DNA of 55,215 nt from IMG/VR virus record IMGVR_UViG_3300044699_000026, positions 1 through 55,215 of that record. One strand, given 5' to 3'. The notes below the pieces were generated by a model. That model had not been told where the DNA came from and searched no databases. It saw nothing but the letters and a program-made list of their open reading frames with translations. Positions 50,264 to 55,215 of this stretch are shown piece by piece. The first letter of the stretch is position 1. Each line of letters starts with the position of its first letter. A program made the translations under genes and the position numbers. This DNA is from a virus.

Positions 50264-50698
50264 GCCGTCATCCCCTCGGTGTCCTCCCAGACCTTCACGT
50301 AGCACACGGTGTAGTCGTCCCAGGCCGGATGGCCGCTCTCGCCGTGGTACAGAAACACGTCGGAGTCGCGCACGTCCCCGGTGTCCCTGCTCCCCGCTCG
50401 GATTGAGGTACACGTACCGTGGCGGTAGGTTCGGTGCGGTCACCTTGAAGCCCACCGCCCAGCCGTTAGTCCAAGGCTCGAACACGGCACCCTCGTAGGA
50501 CGTGACCGTGTTGACCTCTAGCGCGCTAATTGCCGACACCCCTTCCGCGTCGTCGGTCGCGACCTCTGGCCAGCGTTCCAACGCCATGCGTAGCGCGGTT
50601 TCTAGTGCGTATATGCGGAACTCATCCAGACTTCCGTCCGTTGCGCTGTCTCGCGCGATGTTCGCGTACATCTGCATTTCGTCGGTAGTTGAGCTCAT
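50260..50698 (-). CDS. hypothetical protein, frame broken near 50385
   Basis: From ATG 50698: MSSTTDEMQMYANIARDSAT, ALETALRMALERWPEVATDD, FEPWTNGWAVGFKVTAPNLP and RYVYLNPSGE. One base later the other frame continues DVRDSDVFLYHGESGHPAWD and DYTVCYVKVWEDTEGMTA with TGA 50260-50262, exactly overlapping the next ATG. About 146 residues. One extra G in the GCGGGGAGCAGGG area would explain it. Family unknown. Confidence 0.6.
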
Positions 50699-50701
50699 GT
50701 C

Positions 50702-50887
50702 TCAGTCCTCTTCCTCTGGAAACTCGGGGACGCCTGCCCACTCCAGTAGCTCAACGTCGCCGGGGTCGATGTGGTCGGCCAGCGATTGCAGTTCGTATAG
50801 CTCGTCCCAGCTGATTCGTTCGGCGCGAATCTCGCTGCGTAGGTATTCCAGTCGTGCCTTGACGAGTTCTTGCTCCCATGTGCTCAT
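50702..50887 (-). CDS. 61-residue acidic helical protein
   Basis: MSTWEQELVKARLEYLRSEI and SWDELYELQSLADHIDPGDV, ending VPEFPEEED. ATG 50887 has CGAAGGGAACCGAAC in front, the shared leader of this region. Small anti-repressor-like or inhibitor-like acidic protein; no family evidence. Confidence 0.62.
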   Translation of the reverse strand: MSTWEQELVKARLEYLRSEIRAERISWDELYELQSLADHIDPGDVELLEWAGVPEFPEEED

Positions 50888-50919
50888 GTTCGGTTCCCTT
50901 CGATTGAGTAGCTGCGTAG

Positions 50920-51141
50920 CTACTCTGCTAGGACGTAATAGGCCACCGCGCCGAGCAGTGCGTCAAGATCCTCGCGTCGGCCATCTGCGGCATCGGCTGC
51001 GTATTGGTCGGCGGTGTACCAATCGCCGTTCTCGTTGGCCAGGTCGTAAAGCTCGGCTAGCTTCTCGGCGCGCGCCTGCTCGTCATCCTTGACGCGGTGG
51101 TATGTCTCGATCAGATCGTCCAGCGGCTTAGCTTCGCTCAT
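50920..51141 (-). CDS. 73-residue helical protein
   Basis: MSEAKPLDDLIETYHRVKDD, EQARAEKLAELYDLANENGD, then YTADQYAADAADG. ATG 51141 has the shared leader CGAAGGGGAACCGAAC and lies 30 bp downstream of the TAACAT box of motif copy 4. Function unknown. Confidence 0.65.
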   Translation of the reverse strand: MSEAKPLDDLIETYHRVKDDEQARAEKLAELYDLANENGDWYTADQYAADAADGRREDLDALLGAVAYYVLAE

Positions 51142-51171
51142 GTTCGGTTCCCCTTCGGTGTCGTATAGCTA

Positions 51172-51191
51172 ATGTTACCACACCTTACCAC
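51172..51191 (-). promoter_or_regulatory. leftward promoter/operator motif, copy 4
   Basis: Read leftward, GTGGTAAGGTGTGGTAACAT, with two GTGGTAA units 10 bp apart and TAACAT as a -10-like box 30 bp before ATG 51141. The TAA of that box is also the stop codon of the upstream gene. Confidence 0.65.
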
Positions 51192-51354
51192 GCACGGTAA
51201 GCTGCGGAGCTGGGTCAATAGCGGTAAGCGTGTCATCCGCCACCGGTCGGTCGAGGTAGCTGTCAAGCTCTTCGGTCAACGACGGTGGGCAGTCCAGCGC
51301 ATACCACAGTTTGCGGACGAGCTTGTCGATCTTCTGGTTGCGGGTCTGGGTCAT
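51175..51354 (-). CDS. 59-residue hypothetical protein
   Basis: ATG 51354 reads MTQTRNQKIDKLVRKLWYAL, DCPPSLTEELDSYLDRPVAD and ends QLTVRGKVW at TAA 51175-51177. RBS GAAAGGGAACCGAAC. Its last eight codons contain motif copy 4, so coding and regulatory sequence overlap. Family unknown. Confidence 0.6.
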   Translation of the reverse strand: MTQTRNQKIDKLVRKLWYALDCPPSLTEELDSYLDRPVADDTLTAIDPAPQLTVRGKVW

Positions 51355-51397
51355 GTTCGGTTCCCTTTCAGTGTTGTGTGGCTGCGTAGCTACTTAG

Positions 51398-51547
51398 CTA
51401 GCGCTGGTCTCGGATGCCTGAGCCGTTCCATAGCTCTCCATGACCTTCCGGTGGTGTGATCACCACTCGCTCGATCTCGTCCCGCGTTACGAGCGTCCGG
51501 CGCGATTCGCGCAACGTCGCTCCGGTTGCTTTCGCTCTAGTTGGCAT
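51398..51547 (-). CDS. 49-residue basic protein
   Basis: ATG 51547 reads MPTRAKATGATLRESRRTLV, TRDEIERVVITPPEGHGELW and ends GIRDQR at TAG 51398-51400. It overlaps the upstream stop by one base. The N-terminal half is Arg-rich. No family. Confidence 0.55.
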   Translation of the reverse strand: MPTRAKATGATLRESRRTLVTRDEIERVVITPPEGHGELWNGSGIRDQR

Positions 51548-52126
51548 CAGGCCAGCCGTCCGTCTGCCAGGAACTCGCGCCCGTTGGCCTCGATGTCCTC
51601 ACGTAGGGCGTCCTCTGAGTACATGTATTCGTACTCGGCTACGCCCGCGTGGATAGCGTCACGTAGAGCCTCATCAAGTGCGCCGAAGATTCTGCGATCT
51701 AGTGCCCACTCGCTTTCGTCGTCGTAAACGGTGAACGTACTCGATTCCGTTTCGACTGCGAGTGAGCGTCCGTGAGTGTTGGGGTTGCGTAAGTTCATGC
51801 GGACCACGTTGGGTGGCCAGGGTAAAGCTGGCGCGGTCTCCGGCGTGAGGTATCCGGCTACTTCGATTGTGTGGCGGTCAACATCCCATTCCGTGACCTC
51901 CAGCCCGTCGATGCCAGGGAAGTCACCTTCGCCGAAGGTGTCCCAACCGGGCGCGGCGAGCCTTTCCGCGAGTGTGTAGATTAATTGTCTCTTGGATTCG
52001 GTCAGTGTCGAAGCTGTCCCACCATTGCGCGCGTAGCTCGCGGTAATTGTCGATTGCCTCGGCTTGTGTCTCGTCATCTAGCTCATCGAGTCGGTACAGG
52101 TCGCGTGTCGTGGTTTCGACTCTCAT
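51547..52126 (-). CDS. conserved phage early protein, frame broken near 52010
   Basis: ATG 52126 gives LYRLDELDDETQAEAIDNYR, ELRAQWWDSFDT. The next frame continues ESKRQLIYTLAERLAAPGWD, then TEWDVDRHTIEVAGYLTPET, down to 51547. About 192 residues. The beginning ELDDETQAEAIDNYRE-WW resembles a widespread phage family (EL-EEAKEKAI-WYRE) of unknown function, which supports joining the two frames. Confidence 0.62.
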
Positions 52127-52596
52127 GCCTTGACCTCTTCCAATTCAGCTGAGTAGCTGTTAGCAGCCTTGTCCATGGCGCGCGCAGCTGCACGAGCCGA
52201 ACTGTGCTCGCCGAAGTCTCCGATGGTGTCGATGCTGTCGCTGTCGGCGTCCCATACGCGCACGGAATAGGTGCGTGTGTAGTCGTCCCAGTCGCTACGC
52301 TCGCTCGTCGTGAAGTAGAGCCGATGGCCAACGATGCGCCAGTGCGACAGGATGCGAGACGTAAAGAACCGTATGGAGTCGGCGTCAAAGAAGTGCGTGT
52401 CCGACACCTTCGGAATGTCGCTCGGCTCGTACACGTCATCGGTGCGCACGTAGGCGAACCCGTCCGACGCGCGGAGTCGCCACAGCTGGCGGTACTCGTC
52501 GGCCGCCTCTTCGGAATCAACTACCGTGCGGATACGCACGCGCATCCGATTGCTGTCGGTGTAGTGTCCCGTTGCTACCGTGATCTTGTTTCGCAT
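52123..52596 (-). CDS. 157-residue hypothetical protein
   Basis: MRNKITVATGHYTDSNRMRV, then LWRLRASDGFAYVRTDDVYE and HWRIVGHRLYFTTSERSDWD. Intact, mixed alpha/beta, acidic. It ends with a helix (ARAAARAMDKAANSYSAELE). The stop overlaps the next start by 4 bp. RBS GGAAGGGGA. Family unknown. Confidence 0.66.
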   Translation of the reverse strand: MRNKITVATGHYTDSNRMRVRIRTVVDSEEAADEYRQLWRLRASDGFAYVRTDDVYEPSDIPKVSDTHFFDADSIRFFTSRILSHWRIVGHRLYFTTSERSDWDDYTRTYSVRVWDADSDSIDTIGDFGEHSSARAAARAMDKAANSYSAELEEVKA

Positions 52597-52598
52597 AG

Positions 52599-52923
52599 CT
52601 AGTCCCCTTCCTTTGGGTCCCAGTAAGTCAAGGCTTCGCGCGAGCCCCCGAGCGTGCTACCGCAACCCTCGCAGCGCTGCCAGCTGAATGTCAGCCGTTC
52701 GCACTCGCAATCGGCTTCACCCGTCCATTGCCCGTTAGTGATGTTCGGGCACTCGGAGTCGTGCTCATTGGCCATGAGACCAGCTGTCAGTTCCCCTGGC
52801 CCGTCGATGAGACTCAAACGGTTCGCGGTCTGGTGGGTCTTCGGTCTCTTCGCGCACGCCATGGTGCGTTAGGTAGCAGTCGATGCACACCCAAAGGGTT
52901 TGGTAGTCGCGCGTAGTCGTCAT
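52599..52923 (-). CDS. zinc-ribbon early protein, frame broken near 52808
   Basis: ATG 52923 reads MTTTRDYQTLWVCIDCYLTH with HG, then EDPPDREP. The next frame continues LSLIDGPGELTAGLMANEHD, SECPNITNGQWTGEADCECE and FSWQRCEGCGSTLGGSREAL. About 107 residues. The joined pattern CIDCYLTHHG ... REPL-LI ... CEGCGS-L-G is a known actinobacterial and actinophage zinc protein, so the break is almost certainly an indel. Role unknown. Confidence 0.65.
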
Positions 52924-52925
52924 AG

Positions 52926-53297
52926 CTAGCTGTCCTCCGCTTCCCATACGTAAAGCCGCGAGTGCTCTGCTACGTCCAGCGGAAAAGTCTCCGACACGAG
53001 CGTGCGGAGAGTGTTTTCCCATAGATCAGGCTTGCCGCTGTGCAGCGGTGCCGACGCCCGTTCGGGATCGAAGTTCCGTGCGAGGTTAAGCAGGTCCTCG
53101 GAGAGAACGTGCGCCTTCCACGCGGCCTTGTAGTCCTCCGACTCCGCGTAGAGTCGTGCCGACTCTTCGGCCTGCTCGGAGTCCTCCAGTAGCTCGTTGT
53201 GGATCACCACAGCAGCGTCCGTGTAGGTCTCGAAACCCTCATCCGTCTCGTCTAGGTCCGGTCCGTATCCGGCGAGTCCATGTGCTACGTAGATCAT
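52926..53297 (-). CDS. 123-residue acidic protein
   Basis: MIYVAHGLAGYGPDLDETDE, then EDSEQAEESARLYAESEDYK and LRTLVSETFPLDVAEHSRLY. Very acidic and helical, intact. ATG 53297 follows CGAAGGGGACACAAGC. Could mimic DNA or inhibit a host protein, but that rests only on charge. Confidence 0.62.
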   Translation of the reverse strand: MIYVAHGLAGYGPDLDETDEGFETYTDAAVVIHNELLEDSEQAEESARLYAESEDYKAAWKAHVLSEDLLNLARNFDPERASAPLHSGKPDLWENTLRTLVSETFPLDVAEHSRLYVWEAEDS

Positions 53298-53317
53298 GCT
53301 TGTGTCCCCTTCGGTGT

Positions 53318-53349
53318 TGTGTAGCTGTGTAGCTGTGTAGCTGTGTAGC
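53318..53349 (-). repeat. octanucleotide tandem repeat
   Basis: Four perfect copies of TGTGTAGC in the spacer between two leftward genes, followed by a short GT run. The unit resembles the TAGCTACGCAGCTAC element in other spacers of this region. Confidence 0.85.
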
Positions 53350-53360
53350 GTGTGTGTGAG

Positions 53361-54037
53361 CTAGCTGACGGCCACTCCGGTTAACAGTTCCTTGCGAAGC
53401 AGTTTGCGCAGCGAGCGGGTAAGCAATGTGTCCACCTTGCCGCGTTGCGCTGCGCTTAGGATCATGGCCATGATGACGTCAGGGAAGCGGTAGCCAGCGG
53501 CCTTGATTGCGCGATAGGCCAGGCTGGCATGGAAGTAGTCTTCCCCTACGTGGCCGGCTAGGCAGTCCGTTCCCATGCCGAACTTGCAGCCCGGCAATCT
53601 CCGCCGCTGTTCTCCCATGCGGACACGATGCGCTCGGGCGTGATCCCCTTGACGAATCTGTCGATGGCCTTGCGCGTGGCAGCATTGCGCTGGTCCTCAG
53701 CCGCAACCGCGTCGACGTCCACGCCAGCTATGACGAGACCGTCGCGGACCGTCATGCCGTCCATGTATGGCGTCGTGCCGGCATACCATCGACCGCGCTC
53801 GGAATGGATGCGCAGCGGCCCGTAGCTGTTCATACGATCCTTTGTGGTCACAGTGAACCATCCGCCCGTCTCATAGCTGACTGACCCGTCCGGGTGAAAG
53901 GTGAGTATGTCGGTGTCGTGCAACCGGACCGCGATAGCTTCACCACGCCGTTCCGCATAGGTGTTGTGCGTGAGCTTGCGCCGATCTTTGTTCCGGCCCG
54001 TCAGCTTCGCGTTTAGGCTTTCGTAAGTCTCGCTCAT
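53361..54037 (-). CDS. conserved phage protein, frame broken near 53592
   Basis: ATG 54037 gives SETYESLNAKLTGRNKDRRK, LTHNTYAERRGEAIAVRLHD, TDILTFHPDGSVSYETGGWF and RIVSAWENSGGD. The next frame continues CKFGMGTDCLAGHVGEDYFH, ASLAYRAIKAAGYRFPDVIM to 53361. About 225 residues. The layout of an N-terminal YERRGDAIAVRLH-TD region and a C-terminal Cys/His part with EDY-VPSL-like sequence is one I associate with an actinobacteriophage early family; function unknown. Confidence 0.65.
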
Positions 54038-54162
54038 GTTGTTTGGTTCCCCTTCGGTGTGCGCTTGCGTTCGGTCACGATGTTGAATGCGAGAATCCGC
54101 AGTCCGGCTAGTGCCAGGCTTGCGCCAGCGATTGCCAGCGCGTCCGCGATTAGTGCGATCAT
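54034..54162 (-). CDS. 42-residue membrane protein
   Basis: ATG 54162 gives MIALIADALAIAGASLALAG and LRILAFNIVTERKRTPKGNQ. One membrane helix with a basic cytoplasmic tail. Overlaps both neighbours by 4 bp; its last codons encode the ribosome site of the next gene. Confidence 0.58.
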   Translation of the reverse strand: MIALIADALAIAGASLALAGLRILAFNIVTERKRTPKGNQTT

Positions 54163-54251
54163 CGTGCGTACTCCACGAACGTCGACGACTTGACCTCATC
54201 GACAAGCTCGGATACGGGCCAGAATGCTTCGAAACCAGAATCCAGCGTCAC
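54159..54251 (-). CDS. 30-residue peptide
   Basis: GTG 54251 gives MTLDSGFEAFWPVSELVDEV and KSSTFVEYAR. It overlaps the stop of the gene before and the start of the gene after by 4 bp each. The double overlap is the main evidence. It looks like a short strand-and-helix peptide. Confidence 0.5.
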   Translation of the reverse strand: MTLDSGFEAFWPVSELVDEVKSSTFVEYAR

Positions 54252-54433
54252 CCGTAGAGTTGGTCACGGATATCGTCATCGGGCCCGGCAAAGTTTCCGT
54301 TGCGGTCCCCGATGCTGCGTGCCGTTCCTTGCACAACGTCATCGTTCACCAATCGTGCGACATGCTGGCCTTTGTGTGCCATCGTTACGATGGTTGCGAG
54401 TGCCGTGACCTCGCTTGCCGAGAGCGTGCGCAT
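54248..54433 (-). CDS. 61-residue hypothetical protein
   Basis: ATG 54433 gives MRTLSASEVTALATIVTMAH and KGQHVARLVNDDVVQGTARS. RBS GGAAGGGGAAGC. The frame is open upstream but without a plausible start. Helical. Function unknown. Confidence 0.6.
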   Translation of the reverse strand: MRTLSASEVTALATIVTMAHKGQHVARLVNDDVVQGTARSIGDRNGNFAGPDDDIRDQLYG

Positions 54434-54516
54434 AGTGCTTCCCCTTCCGTGGTGGCCTGTCCTGGCCATGGCGTGCCATCCTGCGAGAGAATGGCCACCA
54501 GGGTTAGGCAGTGTCA

Positions 54517-54606
54517 CTACTGGCGCCAGAAATAGAACCCAACGAGCCAACGGGTGACCCAATATGCCAGCGTCGGATCCGTGCTCCACTGGACTAGAGC
54601 GCTCAT
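54517..54606 (-). CDS. 29-residue Trp-rich membrane-type peptide
   Basis: ATG 54606 gives MSALVQWSTDPTLAYWVTRW and LVGFYFWRQ. Five Trp/Tyr plus a hydrophobic end suggest a membrane-associated peptide. GGAAGGGGACCGAC lies directly before the start, which is the main support. Confidence 0.48.
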   Translation of the reverse strand: MSALVQWSTDPTLAYWVTRWLVGFYFWRQ

Positions 54607-54634
54607 GTCGGTCCCCTTCCGTGCGCTTGGCCTG

Positions 54635-54991
54635 TCAGTCCTTGCGGATGGAGTAGGACACGAGTCGCGAACCGTTGACCGTTAGTGTGCTGTGATCATG
54701 GACAGCGCGGGACAAGGTCCTGGCAACGGTCGCCGCTCCATCGGGTCCGGACAGCAGACTGGTGAAGCGTCGGCCATCCGAGTAGACCGTGTAGAGCACC
54801 AGCGTGCGGTCCGTGGTGTCCGTGGTGTCCACTGTGACGGCCCGGAAGTCGTGGCCGTTAGCGTCATGGTGCCAGCCGTCGTGCCCCACTGGGCGAAGGC
54901 ATAGACCGTAGGCGGCAATGTCTGCCTTGCATGGTGAGCCTTGGCCGTAGTCAGCCGGCGCTGGTGCCTTGCGGTGTTCGCCTAGTGACAT
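54635..54991 (-). CDS. 118-residue hypothetical protein, first gene of the right leftward operon
   Basis: MSLGEHRKAPAPADYGQGSP, then CKADIAAYGLCLRPVGHDGW with HHD, followed by beta sequence (TLVLYTVYSDGRRFTSLLSG). The CLRPVGHDGWHH block resembles the Cys/His motif at 42015. ATG 54991 has GGAAGGGGATCG upstream and is 37 bp from the TAACGT box of motif copy 5. Intact. Function unknown. Confidence 0.66.
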   Translation of the reverse strand: MSLGEHRKAPAPADYGQGSPCKADIAAYGLCLRPVGHDGWHHDANGHDFRAVTVDTTDTTDRTLVLYTVYSDGRRFTSLLSGPDGAATVARTLSRAVHDHSTLTVNGSRLVSYSIRKD

Positions 54992-55028
54992 GGTGTCGAT
55001 CCCCTTCCGTGGTGGCCTGATGAGTGCA

Positions 55029-55048
55029 ACGTTACCACACATTGCCAC
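55029..55048 (-). promoter_or_regulatory. leftward promoter/operator motif, copy 5
   Basis: Read leftward, GTGGCAATGTGTGGTAACGT, at the head of the right leftward operon. TTGACA lies at 55065-55060. The motif overlaps a 13-bp inverted repeat, CACATTGCCACGC (55038-55050) with GCGTGGCAATGTG (55066-55078), which would place a second, oppositely oriented binding site over the -35 region. Confidence 0.65.
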
Positions 55049-55112
55049 GCTGCGGTGCCTGTCAAGCGTGGCAATGTGAATCGTTACCGTTCCGTGACCT
55101 AGCCGGCGGGCT

Positions 55113-55155
55113 CGCCTCCAAGATCATCAGCGCACGCCTCCAAGATCATCAGCGC
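55113..55155 (+). repeat. 22-bp-period tandem repeat near the right end
   Basis: CGCCTCCAAGATCATCAGCG occurs at 55113 and again at 55135, separated so that the period is 22 bp; 21 bases match perfectly. Non-coding. It may relate to end processing or terminase recognition. Confidence 0.85.
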
Positions 55156-55179
55156 CAGGGTGGGTGATCATGAAAGACC

Positions 55180-55201
55180 GGCGGGGCACCCTACCCCCGC
55201 C
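55180..55201. other. terminal GC hairpin
   Basis: GGCGGGG (55180-55186) pairs with CCCCGCC (55195-55201), 14 bp before the end of the window. It could be a terminator, or part of a cohesive-end region. Confidence 0.45.
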
Positions 55202-55215
55202 CTAAGGGTGGACGG

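Noticed and set aside
1-55215. CRISPR array
   Set aside because: Repeats found are short (8-25 bp), at 2-4 copies, or in coding sequence; none show repeat-spacer regularity.

Overview
The window looks like an almost complete genome, or a genome-length contig, of a siphovirus infecting a high-GC actinobacterium. The grounds are a high-GC sequence with strong GC preference at third codon positions, AGGAGG/GAAGGGG-type ribosome sites, frequent GTG starts, and the actinophage-style order terminase - portal - MuF - scaffold - decoration - capsid - connectors - tail tube - G/GT chaperones - tape measure - minor tail. The host genus cannot be fixed from sequence alone. No integrase, repressor, DNA polymerase, tRNA or CRISPR array was recognised.

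Layout. (1) 1-17.8 kb, rightward: packaging, head, connector, tail tube, tape measure and minor tail genes. (2) 17.8-21.3 kb, rightward: lysis module with membrane proteins, a two-domain GH25 + amidase endolysin and a permuted papain-like hydrolase. (3) 21.2-28.5 kb, rightward: two related beta-helix fibres (the first with a signal peptide and collagen-like repeats), PKD-domain proteins and a stalk with ten 18-residue repeats, closed by a strong terminator at 28.6 kb. (4) 28.6-33.3 kb, leftward: small early genes, mostly frame-broken, with several paralogues. (5) 33.4-43.8 kb, mostly leftward: a 2OG-Fe(II) oxygenase and glycosyltransferase pair, then primase-helicase, an SSB-like protein, a RecB/Cas4-like nuclease, a MazG-like protein and about fifteen small translationally coupled genes. 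(6) 43.8-44.6 kb: an AT-rich, repeat-dense divergent control region, a candidate origin. (7) 44.6-46.0 kb, rightward: a Zn-ribbon protein, an HTH protein and small proteins. (8) 46.05-55.0 kb, leftward: a glycosyltransferase, a Holliday-junction-resolvase-like nuclease and many small genes, with one lone rightward HNH endonuclease. (9) 55.0-55.2 kb: inverted and tandem repeats at the right end.

Two themes deserve attention. A 20-bp motif, read leftward as GTGGYAANGTGTGGYAANNT, is built from two direct repeats 10 bp apart. It sits just upstream of leftward genes at about 33.3, 51.2 and 55.0 kb, with further copies at 33.4 and 38.5 kb, and is probably the phage's leftward promoter/operator. Separately, dozens of single-base frame breaks occur, dense between 17.5 and 33 kb and again at 50-54 kb, while head, primase and nuclease genes are intact. 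In each case the protein resumes in another frame with normal codon composition, so sequencing or assembly indels are more likely than decay. For such genes I give the span of the reconstructed gene and say where the frame changes. Most neighbouring genes overlap by 4 bp (ATGA or GTGA), which indicates translational coupling in long operons.
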